Source of the DNA: Melanocharis versteri
Lineage: Eukaryota; Chordata; Aves; Passeriformes; Melanocharitidae
DNA: 64,000 bases
Direction of reading: 5' to 3'
NCBI GenBank assembly: GCA_013397845.1
Contig: VZTG01010070.1
Location: forward strand, 248,001-312,000
Shown here piece after piece: positions 25,300 to 38,869 of this stretch. The translations under genes and the position numbers were made by a program. The notes below the pieces were generated by a model that worked only from the letters and a program-made list of their open reading frames with translations, was not told where the DNA came from and searched no databases. How positions within the stretch are numbered: position 1 is the first letter of the stretch; every line of letters starts with the position of its first letter.

Positions 25300-25508
25300 C
25301 AAATTGTTCCCTGTGAGGGTGGTAGAACAGGTGCCCAGAGAAGCTGTGGCTGCCCCACCCCTGGACGTGTCCAAGGCCAGGCTGGATGGGGCTTGGAGCA
25401 ACCTGGGATAGTGGAAGGTGTCCCTGCCCATGGAAAGGGTGGAGCTGGACAATCTTTAAGGTCCCTTCCAGCCCAAACCATTCTACCCCTGTATGATCCT
25501 ATGATTGA
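25300..25508 (+). mobile_element. CR1 LINE 3' end
   Basis: Forward CR1 sequence: GAGGGTGGTAGAACAGGTGC, CCAAGGCCAGGCTGGATGGG, CTTGGAGCAACCTGGGATAG, GTGGAAGGTGTCCCTGCCCA, AAGGTCCCTTCCAGCCCAAA, ending in TATGATCCTATGATTGAA. It is relatively well preserved. The two minus-strand frames overlapping it are by-products of the repeat. Confidence 0.96.
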
Positions 25509-27039
25509 AATGATCAGCTGAGCCACATAAACTGGAGCAGTTCGGAGAGATGTGTCTCAGTTCAGTAAAACTATGTAACATTAGAGAGGAAGGTCAGGTA
25601 ACAATCTCTACCTCATTAATCCATTCGCTTTTCTCATGGTTTTACCACATGCAAACAACTAAATTACAGTTTTAAAATGTCATTTGTCTTCCTTACACGC
25701 AGAAAGAATGATATCAGTTTAAATAGAGCACAGAACTAACCAAGCTGCTCAGGGCCTAGAAGCCACATTCTACATTGTGATGCACAAACACATCAGTCAA
25801 TAAATTATGTACATGAAGCAAACCAAAGAAAGCCTTAGCCAAAACAACAGCAACACAAACAACCCCCCACCAAACATAAACCACACTGGTAAAAAAACCT
25901 AAAGTATTCAATTATTGAATGAAACCATTTGCAGAAGGCAATTTTGAGATAATAGGCTGAAATGTAACAGAAAGCACACCACTGCCTGCTCAAAAGCTCG
26001 TCTGAAAGGAATGCTAAACTGTCAATAACACAAACAAACAATGATCCATTTATCGTCCAATATTCCGTAACAGTTAGAATGGTCAAAACCTTTGGGAAAA
26101 GATACAGAGCTTCCTATAACACACTAACTATAAACCCATAATCCTGTTTACTGTTTTCCATAAAACAAGAACATGAGAGTATTTGCTGAAATGGAAAGCC
26201 ACATATCTCTGGGTTTTGTGTAAGTGGATAACGACAGCCAGACTTCTGACTTCCTCTCCCTGGTCAGGAGCTGCCTTCAGTATGAGGGTACTAAATAATC
26301 CATGCTAGTTAGCTCTTCTTTGCATGGACTTTTGCATCTGCCACCTCAGCTGAGGCAAATGATCCCTGTTTAAATCTCTTTTATGGCAAATACTGGGAAA
26401 GGCTTAAAAAATAACACAAAACCAAAGCCCAGCCTGATATAGGATTTGCTTATGGATGTCACTGTCAGAAAACAGGAGTGAGAGGAGCAATTCATTAGGT
26501 TCAATTAAAAGGAAGCCAAACTCTGAAAACTATTTCCAGCCATGTAGAACAATATTATCTATTTAGTACCACTAGTCCTCGTGTTTCAAATTAATTACCA
26601 AACTAAATTGAAAGAACAAGCTTTTCCATTAATTGGGAAAAAAATAAAAATCAGTAAACAGCTTGCTGGGTTGCCTTCCTGCAATCCCCTTATTGGAATC
26701 AATGTGCTGATCTTGCTGGATGTTCAGTGTGATTATCCATGGACAAAACAGCATCCTGGATTTACACTAAGTGCTGTGCCAACTGCAGGTTGCGTGTTTG
26801 TGTCCCACAGGTAGTGAAGTCAGTCCTTTACCGTAAACATTGCCTGTGTTACTCCCGTGCTGAGGGGTGCATGTGAGTGCAAATAGGAATTTCTCTTCGA
26901 GGACATGGTTGTGTATTTTCACCAGAGGATTTGTACCCTCTTGAAAAGAATCCGACCTGCTCCATCACGTGAATCACACGCGTGAGGTCACACTGCTGCT
27001 TCCACACTGCATTGTGTTTTCATCGTTCCCTGTAGGTTT
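25509..27039. other. Intergenic sequence, nothing recognised
   Basis: Unique AT-leaning DNA with only short unsupported frames (up to 83 codons). Confidence 0.5.
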
Positions 27040-27600
27040 TTTTCTGGCTATAATTAGAGTTAATCACATTTCAAAGTACCAAGATAATTATCTCCATGTC
27101 AAATTAGCTCTTTTCAAATTAAAGACTATTTCTGCTTAATTTTTCCCATCCTGAAAGCAAAGCAGTGATCCCCAGATCTTTTATGTCATTTCTTTATGAA
27201 CATGAGGTTACGATAAGCAACTTTCTGAACCACTGCTTGAATGCAATTTATTTTACGTAGCTTTGCATAACAAAATAGGATTTTAGATAACTTATTCAAA
27301 GGGCAGATAGTAATTCTCTGAAGATTTCATTAAATCACTCTTTTCATGTTAAATTAATGTGCCAAGTTAATTTTGGAACAAACAAACCAAGATATTTAAT
27401 TGCTTTGTGATAAATATGTACTCTCCTTGCCTACAATTTTATCACGTAGTTTTACATTTTTAAACTCCATATATTTGTGTGTATCTCAAAAGCTTTAAAT
27501 TTATGTATTTACTGGTACATACAATAAGGTGTATTTAATAAACTGGTAACTCCATGTTCATATCAGACCTAAATTTATCTTTAATAATTATTTTGTATCC
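27040..27600. promoter_or_regulatory. Candidate conserved non-coding element
   Basis: AT-rich, frame-free block with many homeodomain-like and POU-like cores (TATAATTAGAGTTAATCACA, AAATTAATGTG, CAAGTTAATTTTG, CTTTGCATAA). No repeat family recognised. The call rests on texture alone and needs an alignment to other birds or reptiles. Confidence 0.3.
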
Positions 27601-29311
27601 CATGTTTTCCTACAGTATGAATGACAGAGGAGACTTTCGTGGAAGTCAGTTCTAAACAAATTGACACCGAAAACCTGAAGGAAAATGTTAAGCTACGACA
27701 AATGAGAAACAAGCAAAAAATGCAGCTGCACAAGAGCGAGACAGAAAACCTCAGGACTGAAGCCAGATTTGCTTTACATCAGATTTCACAAGCCCACTCC
27801 TTGGTTTTTCCCCCTTCAGTAAACATACAGGTGTGCTCCAAAACCGCACCGTGCAAAATACAGTTCCTGGGAAACGAAAACACAGTTACTTGGCTCCTGG
27901 TTTGAGTTTCAGCAGATGGTCCCTGGAGTGGTCCCCCTGCAGCGTGCCCAGCCCCAGGGAAGCACCCCCAGCCCTGCTGGGACACTGTCCTGAGACACGC
28001 CGTGCGCCTCTGCCGCTGACTGACCCTGCACTGCTCCTTCCAGCCTTTCCCCGGGGAAACAACACCACCACCCACCAGGTCTGGGCTTAGAAAGATAAGC
28101 ACGTGCTGCCAAGCAGTAATTAATGCAGCATCTTTAATAAGAGAGGGATTTTGATGAGCTTTGTTGGTACCAAATACGTTGGCAGTCCAGCAACAACTAT
28201 TTACTAATGCTCCTAACAAGGAGAAAGGTTTGACTTCGGATTTTAGAGCCAAAAGGTACCTTTGACAGCCATCAGCAATTATTACTATTGCTGTTAGCAA
28301 TACAGTTGATGCATATTTTACTTTATTTCTTGGCAATATTTCATGTTACTTTTAAAGGATACAAAACCCATTGCAATTCTAACATTTCACGCTCATTTAT
28401 GCAAGCATAATTTTTGAATTAGTGCTCTTGATGTTTTCTTTTGATAAAGTTGTAAAACATTCTTGGGAGTTATTTCAAAATTTTTTTTTAATCATTTCAA
28501 GAAAATTATACTCAGCTAGAATAAATTATTGCGGTTCTTCTGCTACCAGTGAAGAACAATCTTATTTAGGGCAGTTTTTCAACATGTACTACAAACTGGA
28601 GAAGGAACATCCAAGCTGAACTGTCATACAGACACTGACAGCACATTTTTAACTAGAAAAATTAGTTATTTCACAGTTTTGTAGCTGAGAAGTTTCTAGT
28701 GAAACCTCAAAAGAAAAAAAAAAACAAACAAGTGATACTTGCTTAATTTATGAAATTTTTTTCATGTAGAAAAAAATGGCTGCTGGATTTTTTCCCAGTA
28801 GCTATAAGGCCTGGGAGAGTTTCCCTTCCTTGTGCATCCATAATTCTCCAGCTGATCTCGCTGCAGGCTCTTGTGCCAGGTGGGGACACAAGGGTCCAAC
28901 GCCCCCAGTCAGGAGCACATGGAGGGAGATAGAATCTCATAATCCTCCCAAGATTTGTCACCATTTTTCTCCTACACCAGCCTTTTAGCAGCAAAACGAT
29001 TGATTTTACTTCACTTTTCTGTGTGACAGTATTATGAGAGATAGCAATTCCACCCCCTCAGGAAAAAACATTTAAAACATGCTTAATTTTAAGCAGAGGC
29101 TTAAGACTCTCTAAATTCAAGAGTAGCAGAGCTTACCAAACCCAAACACTCAGTAAACTAAAAAACTCTACATAACCCCCACTTTACCGATAGTGAAACA
29201 GCTGCCCAAGTGCTGCATTGACTCAGGCTGAAGAAATCTGTACAGGGAGCTCACAAACCATATCACCTTGGGTTTTACTCATATATTCATACTTCTACAA
29301 AAATAAACAAG
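27601..29311. other. Intergenic sequence with a GC-richer patch
   Basis: Around 27900-28085 the base composition turns GC-rich, which lengthens chance frames on both strands, including a 185-codon minus frame (27779-28336). None shows a domain or biased composition typical of a real exon. The ATG frame at 27621 follows a weak acceptor-like TTTTCCTACAG, but its product is not recognisable. Confidence 0.5.
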
Positions 29312-29424
29312 TATTTCATAAAACCACAGAATGATTTGGGCTGGAAGGAACCTTAAAGATCATCTAGTTCCAACCCCTCTGCCATGGGAAGGGACACTTT
29401 CCACTAGATTAGGTTGTTCAAAGC
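29312..29424 (-). mobile_element. CR1 LINE 3' end
   Basis: ATAAAACCACAGAATGATTT, GGGCTGGAAGGAACCTTAAA, GATCATCTAGTTCCAACCCC, TGCCATGGGAAGGGACACTT, then TAGATTAGGTTGTTCAAAGC: a clear reverse-complement CR1 3' terminus, sharply truncated at the right. Confidence 0.95.
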
Positions 29425-32400
29425 ATAAATATCATTATCAAAATATTTCTTCTTTCCAGTGCTAGAAAATTTACAAGCATGTTCAAAATTTGAGGATTGT
29501 GTGAAAAAGCAAACCCAGCTTCTTCTGCATCCTCCATGTACTAAAGCAGAGTGCGCCCTATGTGGAGTACACCTGTGGGAGCAGAGCTGATTCAGGTAAG
29601 TGCTCAAAGGGTTAAACCCTTGGTTGATCTTCAGTGGTTTAAAATTCTCATCTCAGTTCTAAGAAGTCATTATTAATCTGAATGGAGAGGAAGGAGGAAG
29701 AGTAGATGGCCCAAGAAAGAGCAGAAAGTTTAAATGCTGATGTGTGACCGGGTCCTGATCAGCACCCAGTTGTGACCACCAGCATTCCTCAGCAGGGTGG
29801 AAATTTGAGGACAGGTTGCATGTGCACTCGAGCAACACAAATATCTTCTTCTCAGCCACACTACAGGCCTAGGCTGCACTCTGGAAAATAATTTTTTTTT
29901 TGAATACATAATTTTGAGGGTCATTGCCCATGGATTGCTGAAAACGCTCTCTCTGGGAATCCAGACTTATTTGGCCGTGAGTTTCTATTTCACAGTGCAA
30001 GATAAGGCCTATTTGCTGCTATTGCCCATCACTGTGTAATCAGCTTCAGTTATTATCATCGGTTTATTTATTCTTCTGTAGCACACTGTGCCGTGCTCAG
30101 GTTCAATCAGAAGAGATTTATGGGAGGAATGACTTGTTTGTTTATTTGCTTGCTTGCTCTCCTCCCAGAGAGATGCACATGGAGCTACGTAGGTAAGCTA
30201 CAACACTTAAAGGCTTCCTAACCTGAAATTGATGTAGCCTCTGGAAATGGCTTTAAACTGAGTGTCCAATTCTCAGTTTGCAGGGGAGCATTAATGCCCA
30301 GCAGCTCCCGCCTCTTCCCATTAACAGAAATTGTTTCAGTGCAGGGTAAACAAAGTGAGAAAATGAGGGCACTGCTGCCTCCATTTGGGAAACACTGCCA
30401 AGGGCAGCGGGCCAGGGCCAGAGAGGAACTCACTCCTCCTGCAAGCAGCCGCCCTGCGGAGCAGCCTGGCTGTGGGACAGCCTGCTGAGCACACGGGCAC
30501 CTCAGCCTAAGTAGCATTTCCTGCGCTAGGCTTTATCAAACTGCAGACCTTCTTTCCCATGTTCACAGCTACCCAGGCGCTTTTTCCTATTACCAGAAGC
30601 ACTTCAGGGGTTTGCTAATGCACTGGAAGCACCTTTCTGATAAGCCAACATAAATTGGTACAGCAATAAATCAAGAAGCATTATGCTACTCCAGGATGTG
30701 GAGGGGGATCATTTCATTTATGCTGATAAAAATAAAATCAAAAAACAATAGACATTGTACTACCATATGAAGGTGCATTTCTATGTACAGAGAATGTGAA
30801 GCTTAATAGGAGAGGAAAATAATGACAGGCTATTCTACTGACCAAAAGCAATCAGGATCGCATGACAACTGCCAGGACAGGGTTATTGGAGGGGATTGCA
30901 TCAGAAGACAATATGCCTTATGAGGAAGAGGGAGGCATTATTAAAACATAATGCACATGCAGAGTGGTACATGCATTACACACTGACATGCTAATGCTTC
31001 CCAGGAATATAGATTGCTGTAAGCAGAGCTTTAATTATTTCATTTCCTTGTTCAAGAGTGCAAAGCTGTAGCCAAGAAAGCATCACCTTCCACAGCAATT
31101 CAAATAGCACCTTTCTCCTATCTAGGTAGTAGTGCCCATTTAATAAGCTATTACCACTAGAAAAATAAAGATTAATTAAATTCATTTTTTAAAAATTACA
31201 TTAACAGATGTTTTATTTTTAAATGTCTGTAGTAAACTGAAAACTGTGGTTGAGAAGTTAGACCAACATGTTAATGCTCCTATTTTGGTATTTATTTGGT
31301 ACATTTGTTCAATAAAATCAGCCTCTTTTTAATTAAACACATTTTATCCCTTTATTGACATTGCATAAAGTCCAAAAGTCACAACAGGGAGTATGTTATT
31401 GAGCCATTCCACATTTCCTAAATGTCTGAAAGCACTTAGTTTCACCTCAAACACCACAATGCTCTAGAGAAAGAGAATACGATGGTGATTATTAATAATA
31501 AAAATCAGCCAGTATTTGCTTTTACATGGCCAGTGACTCCCAGCAGCCCTGGATCCAGCTCACCACACCCTGCAACTCAGCCTCCAGCTCGTCCCTCTGG
31601 AGAGCTCCTCTGCAGGGACAGGAGTGTCCAAGTGCCCTGCACTGCTCAAGCAGCACAAAGACTACCAAAGGGACAGCAGCCAGATTTTGGCCAGTCCCAG
31701 CAGCAAAGTCGGGCCTCAACTCAGCCTCAGAAAGTCCTTAATCTTGAGCAAATTAAATACTAGGGGAAGATGACTCTGTAAGTTTGAATTAGGCTCTGGT
31801 TCAACCCAATCGAACCCCGAAACGCAGAAACAAGCCCAGTGCAAGCAGTGCTTGGCAGCCCCACAGAGGACACGGGGCCAGGAAGGGTTTCCTGAACTCG
31901 GGAAGGCCATTCCTGACTTACACATTGGCATGAAAGGAAGCAGGAAAACAAAGCAGGAAGAACATCACCCAGTTTTTATTTAAGATGCCCCAATCCTCTC
32001 TAAGTCCCACGGGTACAAAGAAAGCACAGAGTCTTCCTAAGTCCCAGAGATGCTCAAAGATTTTGCTGTGAGCTTGTACACAAGCTTTACAGGGCAGTGC
32101 CCCAGGCTTGTGGCAGCGTCTCCTCTCAGCACAGTAACACCTTTATTTCCATTATCTGAAACACAGGACTTCCAAGGCCTTTCCTCCTCTATTGCTTCTT
32201 TCTACACCAAAGTCTGGTTACTATCAGCTCTTCTCTCTGTAACGGTTTATACACTCGAGTGATTAATCAAAACTTTCTTACAGAATCTTGGAGGTCGTTT
32301 CATGCCACCTCTCCTCCCCCTAGCTCTGTATTTCCTTTGGCTGTAGCACATGTGAGTTTTCCTCTGTTCCTCTTCTAGCTGTCCATTGCCACTACTCATT

Positions 32401-35400
32401 TTTAGAGCCTCCCACATCTGCCATGCATTCTTCCAAATGCAAGACCTGCTTCCCATCACATCCCCCTCTTCCTCTCACCTGCCCACAAACAGTGCAGATG
32501 TTTGTATGAGCACAGGAAAGCTGCATCAGTCACATCATGAGAGAGTGGGCTGAGAGACACAGCAGAAGTAAAAGGAAGGGAAATAATTTCAATCAAATTG
32601 TTAGGAGTTGGTTTTGGTTTAAAAGACAACCTCTGAAAATACCCACATCAGTTATAACTTAATCTCCTTTGTGATTATTTAAAATTCCATCCAACTAAGG
32701 CACTTTTTGCAATACACCTCAAAAAACTTCCTATGTGCAGAATTTCCCTCTATTTATGTACCCTGGTTCTAAATGCTGCTGCTCTATTGATTACTGTAAT
32801 TCAGCTCTAATTGCACTTTTACAAAGCAGGATGAATAGATCACAGTGGAGCTAGGAGGAAGCCAAACATCAATTATTAATATAACAGAGCTGGCCTTTAC
32901 CATGTCTGTATTATTTACCTTGGGGAGTTTAGGAACCTGCCGAATAATATTTATCCTCGTAAATTAACCACTTTAAAATATTTGTTTTCATTAAGAAAAG
33001 CAACTGGAGTAATGAAATATTCTTTCAGCAAATGCAAACAAGCCCTCAGTGTCTGTAATGATACGTGAAAACCCAATGCCGTTTCTCAGAATGAGGCAGC
33101 CCTGGTGTTTCAGAAAGCAGGTTTATATTGTTCACCAGAACACACAGGGCTGGTTGGTCTGCAGATTGGCTCGAATGCAGCATGGGGTCTTTGGTTACTG
33201 TTTGACTCATTGTTGTTATTTGCACAGCTGTTTTAGCCTCGACAGGGATCCAAAACCAGACAGTTTCAACAATGAGAAAAAGCCAATGGTAAAGCTGGTC
33301 TTTCCTCGGGGCAAATTTCTAAAAAAAAAGGCAATATATCCAAGTCCCGTTTCCCAGGCCCATTCTGGCCAGCACTGTGACCATACACCAACCTCTTCTT
33401 TGCACTGCAGTCAGTCTCTCTGGTCTCTTTGTCTTGCCTGTGCATCTTCTGCTTCACTGCTCCAGCAATCTGCATTTCCATTAGCAGCAGTTAATATTGA
33501 CAGTTTATACTCTAACCTTGTGGCCTATGGCTCTGGCTGATGATTTGGATATATGGATTTTTTTTTTTTTTCAAATATATAAATTGCTAAGCAAGGAAAT
33601 TTTAAAGTTATTCCTCTGACCTTTGCCTCCTCTCTTTGGATACTTCACCTGCTCAAAGAACAGTCATCTCTTTTTTACCACAAGTCTGATCACCTGCAGA
33701 ATCATCTGGCTTAGGGCAGAGCCTCCCTGGCCAAAACACAAGGGCTGCCAGTTTGCAACCACACACACAGACCCACCAAGATTTTCACCTTCAGACTGAA
33801 TTTCAGAATTTTCCACAGGCAGATGGTATCACACAGAATTTCTCTCCAGTATTTAACTGCTATTATGAAGGCAACTCACGTGCTGCACAGATTCTGTGGC
33901 TGTTCTGTAGGTAGAGGCAAATTCCCTCTGGTGAATAAATACTTCGCTTAAAAGCTATTGTTTCTTGAATAAAAATATTCACCAAAGCTAATTCTGTAAA
34001 TTTCCACTGTATCACAATCAAGAACTCAATGTACAATATTTAATTAGTTAGCCATTTGTAGCTAGGGCTGGAGGCATTCATCATCTTTCCAAAAACATGC
34101 ACATCACCATCTGTAACATCCAGTCAGTATTTTGGCTCTGAATGAGATAAAACATTTAACACATTGGCAGCTAAAAGTTCGGTTTGCTACGGAAGCATCA
34201 AATGTGAATTTTGCTGTGCTGCTCCTTTGAGAGTACCCCAGCATTTGCCACTATGGTATAGTCTCTAATCAAAAAGCCTGGAGGGAATCCAATGAAATCT
34301 GTGCCCAACATTCAACTGCAAGAGTATTAATCCAGCTTTATTCTATATCTGATTGGATGAAATCAGCCCTTTCTACCCATTAGGCATCTTTCATCTGCTC
34401 CTGCAATATATGTTTTTTATTTCTTTTCAATCCTTTGGAAATAATATCAGTGCAGTAGTAGTCTAGCAACTGCTAATCTCTGATAAAAACTTAGGGCTAG
34501 ATTGTTCCTAAGAATGAAAACAAGATACTTCTTGGATTTGCTCAGGAACTGATTAGAAAGCCCGGAGCAACACAGTCCGTGGATGTGAGGAATCTCATTG
34601 AGGAGGAGCAAGGAAAGCTGGTGGCTCTGGCTTGATCAGATCCCTGTCCCCAGCCACGCTGCCCTGCAGAGGCTCCTGGCACCTCCGAGCCTTCCAGCTC
34701 CCCCATCCCGGGTGCTGGGTGCCAGGGCCCCACACACCCCCCAACTCCACAATCCTAAACACATTACAGGCAGATTCCCAGAGCTGAAGATTTCCCGTAG
34801 CTCATTCGAGAGTCAGAGCTTCCCCGGAGATAATCCCTACTGTGTGCCCAACACTCTGCTTGTTCCCGGGTGTGTAAGGGTGAATTTGGCTGTGCTAAAG
34901 CCCAAGGGACCTGGCCTGACCAGCCAGCAGCACCCTCTGTCCTCAATATGCACCTTCCCTCTTAGGTCAAGTGCAAATTGCATTGTTAACAATTTTTAAT
35001 TTACTTCAGTATTACCTGCAAGAATGCTGAATAAGATTATTTTTGATGCTAATTCACTAGAACACCCACTCACTGATTCCTTGTTGACAAGTATCTGCCA
35101 TGATCTAAGGGTCTGGCAGTCCTTACAGCACTTTCCCCTGCTTTAACAATGTTGCACAGTGCTAGTTTTCCCTAAGAACCCAAAACTTAACCCATCACTC
35201 TCTATATCAACCAATGCCTTCAAAAGTTTTTGAATTTATTAAGCATCTTCACATGGTTTGTTTCATAGTCCTAGAGACCTGGAACATGTTACAATCCTAC
35301 AAATTCTTGCAAACCACTCATAAAAATGAGTAAGCTCTTCTGAAAAACTTCTCAAAAAAATCTCCCATGGTTCAGTGATGAACTCTACTCCTTAAACACC

Positions 35401-36189
35401 ACAGAAACCACAAAAGGGATCAAAATCAGGATAAAAAATTCATAGGAAGGCTGCACTGGTTTACTGTCCACCAAAGCACCTGATCAACAGGAATACTGAG
35501 CAGTGCTATCAAATTTAAACAGCTATGCAGGTACTTTGGACAAAAAGAATGAAAGCAGCTTTATCTGAGATGTTCCATTTTAAAATCACACTGTAAAAAC
35601 CATACATGAGATAAACACCAACAATTAGGATGAAGTCAACCAGAATTACTCTCTATCAGATTCACACATTCACGTACTCCCTTTTCCTTGCTACTCCCCT
35701 CACATGAGATGTCATTGACTTGATCCAGGCAAAAACTTTCAATGCAGTTTTCTCTTTTTCCCTATAAGCCTTGAAGTATTAGACAAATGGATCTGTTCAG
35801 TGAAAGTTCCGTTTTCCTTCAAGAAACCGAGATCAAATGCATTTTAGTCTTAAACTCAAAATAGACAAAAAACCCCAAACCAGTAGAATGCCCATGATCT
35901 TATTAAAAAACAAACAAACAAACAAAGACTACCAAAAAACCCCAAGAGATAGCTATTTGTTTAGGTGATGCTGTACACTGAGAAACTTTGGTAACATCTA
36001 TGAATATTCACTTTTTCAAGTGGTGGTTTCAGTGCAAACCACTTTTATTGCATTATGCAAGTAGCAGCCTGTTATATCTAGAACAGATACAACTTCACTA
36101 ATAGAAAATTTCTCCCTCCAAATGAAGGCCTCCCATGAATATTTATCTACATTCGAATAGGAATGCCTCTCACGTCAGAAAAGGATTCA
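29425..36189. other. Intergenic sequence without recognisable genes
   Basis: Short frames only; the longest is 163 codons at 33049-33540 (+), with no domain I know and unremarkable context. Simple sequence: 14 T at 33558-33571 and an AAAC run at about 35905-35926. Stretches at 30650-31350, 32640-33010 and 34000-34450 are AT-rich and frame-poor and may include conserved non-coding DNA. Confidence 0.5.
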
Positions 36190-36480
36190 TGAACTTTAAT
36201 GGCAACTTCAGACAATTTGATAGGTTTATATTTCTCTCATGTAAACAGCTTTGCATTAGCATATGAATGTTATTATCCATGCTTTAACTTTGCCAGACAC
36301 TGACCACTTTGTTGCATTTTTAATGGCTTACCTATGAGTTTTTTCATTAAACATTTTTGATCTACTGTTAGCTTTGATGTCAGCTTGAGAAAGAATTTTG
36401 CCTGTTTGCATATCAGTGAGCTAAAAGTTACCTAGAAACACTTCACACCAGCCTAAATTACAAAAAAGGCCTTACACAGC
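36190..36480. promoter_or_regulatory. Candidate conserved non-coding element
   Basis: Frame-free AT-rich block with POU/octamer-like TTTGCATTAGCATATGAATG, TGTAAACAGC (forkhead-like) and TTTGCATATCAG. No repeat family recognised. Tentative, as conservation is untested. Confidence 0.3.
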
Positions 36481-38869
36481 TAGACTTGCTTCTGTGTTAT
36501 AACACAGGTATCTGAGGAAAACACATGAAGCACTGCAAAGGGTGCAAAGATATTTGAATATGGTCTGCACGTAACATCATTCCCATTCTTACTGCAGTTT
36601 GGGAAAAATTTGAATTCTTATTTCACAGAAAAAAAGGTACTTTAGCATGTTTTTTTCTAAATCCTAGGTGAATTCAAATTACATGTATAAATGTGGACTC
36701 ACATAGAGAGGAGAGATAGAGATCCTCCTGGTATCTTTCAAGAACAAGGAACTTGATTTACATCTTCCTGTTATCTTTGCTATAATAATGACCAACATGT
36801 GCTTGATACCAGAGTGATGAAAAGGATTTTTCCTGTATGGAGGAAACCTCAAATATGGTAATTATTAAGGTTCCTAATGGACTTTTAGCAGCAGAAGAGA
36901 TTCTGCTCTTCAAGTTCCCTTTTTAAAGTGTCTATTGAAACTTTCCCTAAACAAGGAAAATAGAGGGATGAAAGGACTCTTCCTTTCCAACTTATTTGAC
37001 TTTTATTTTTACCTTGCCTGACTCATCTAGAAAAGAGTAATTAAGATTTATATATATATAAGAATATCATTATAATGAATTGAAGACAAGGCTACAGTGG
37101 TCATCTTTCATCTGTGTGCACACTTGGATTACAACAAAGTGTATATTTTCACATGCTTGAAAAAACATCTCTTTTATTCAGTATTTCCATCAGTTGAAAC
37201 TGATTCCTATCAGTAGGTGATTCCCACTACTAATGGTGTATATTCTTAGATAAGATTTTGTGCCACATTTCTTTAAGTCTCAGTCTAAGAAGTTAATGAA
37301 AGTGACGCTCTCCCATGACAAGAAATCTCACCTAGGAGACATGAGTAAATGGATGCCTCAGAAGGTTGAAATAATTAGATAATCCACCCTGATACAGGCA
37401 GGAAATTGCATGCATTGTTTTTACTCCTCCTGTGATAGATGTAGCCCCGGAGCTTTCCTGGATTAACTCAATTATTTATCATCATCTGCTTATCAGTCTA
37501 CTTGTGCCTGAAACAAATTCCAGAGTAAAATAAAACACAAGGAACTTGCTATGTCAGTGGACTGAAATCGCTCCTGTGACTGCTCCAATCCCTGATTTAC
37601 ACAGGGCCAATGGGAATTGCCATGGGACTCGGGCTAATCATCAATTTCATCCTTTTTATCACTGTGCCCTAGAAAGGAACAAAATGCTCTGTAGCAGGAA
37701 GGGGTGGATAAACACTTAGAGAGTCATGTTCCTGATTCACCCACCCTCCCATTGAAACACGGCTTCCAATTATATGTGTTTACACCCCTTCCAGAAGCAA
37801 GTCTAGAGTTGAACTGTGTTGGTTACTATTATGAGTTTGGCTAAGAGCCAATTGCTGTCCAACCCAAGTTTTTCACACTTGCCAGTCTCCCCTTCTGCTC
37901 AATATTCCTCAATTATTTCCAGTACTGGTCTAGAAGTCAATCTTCCAGGAGGCAGATCACACAGTTCCTTACTACGATTTTTCCTTTGGTTATCTAGCCA
38001 TTCCCATACTTTGCAAATGTCTTTAGATCAGTAAAACCAAGGTAAAACCTTGATAGAAATGCTCACTGTTTCCCTAGTTAGCTCTGTGCATGGAACTGGA
38101 GAGATCCAGGGTGTGCTCAGCTCCCAGAGCTGCCGTCAGGCTGTTTTAACTCCATCTCACCAAACTGTAGCACTTAACACGTAGTGATAATAGGAAGAGT
38201 GAAGCAGCTAAAAGCTCAAGTCTTCTATAGTGATTTTAATTAAGAGTCTGTCACCATCTAAATTATTGTTGTTATTTTAGGAATTATATTGCAGCATAAA
38301 TTATTATAATAAAGAAGACTGGCAATTGTGATCTTAGCCAAAGTGTCTGAAAGAGGTTCCACTTGCATTGTGCCTTTTGGGCCGCTGGGGAGAAAGAAAT
38401 TCAGAGGTTGCTTCCACTTGGAAGAGGAGCTGTGATGTTGCCAAACACTTCCATAATTAACAGCTGTTTAGCTATGCAGGCAATAAATGCCCTGTTCCAT
38501 CTCTGAAGCCCACATCCTTCCCCAGGACACTCCTACAGTTCCCCACTCAAGTATTTATTCCCTTCCTGGGGCTCATGCTCCCCACACTTGCTCTGTCACT
38601 GTGTCTCCAGCTCACCAAACTCCCGTTTGTGCTGTTCTCTCGTACAAACACACATCAGCAGAATGAAACCCATGCACTCCACGCGTACATCCCAAGCACA
38701 GGTTGTTTGAAACATGAGGGGTCCTGTCTTTGGGCTGACAGTGGCCAACGTGTAGCTAGGTGATGTTACAAAACAGCGCAGTTATCAACTGTTCTGAAAG
38801 CAGGTGCTCTGAATCCACAACTGTACTTTATCAAATCATGAGGAAAATCAGACAAAAGCCAAAACGTGA
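36481..38869. other. Intergenic sequence, nothing recognised
   Basis: Unique DNA with a (TA)n stretch at about 37048-37061. The block around 38220-38340 is AT-rich and frame-free. Short frames at 37816-38034 and 38575-38763 are unsupported. Confidence 0.5.

Noticed and set aside
27600..27905. Acceptor-like TTTTCCTACAG followed by a 94-codon charged frame
   Set aside because: The motif is common by chance, the product is not recognised and no donor or neighbouring exon supports it.
27779..28336. 185-codon minus-strand frame
   Set aside because: Part of it crosses a GC-rich patch with competing open frames on both strands. No domain, signal or splice context; a frame of this size is not unexpected by chance in 64 kb.
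33049..33540. 163-codon + frame
   Set aside because: No recognisable family and no promoter or poly(A) context. About one frame of this length is expected by chance in a window of this size and composition.
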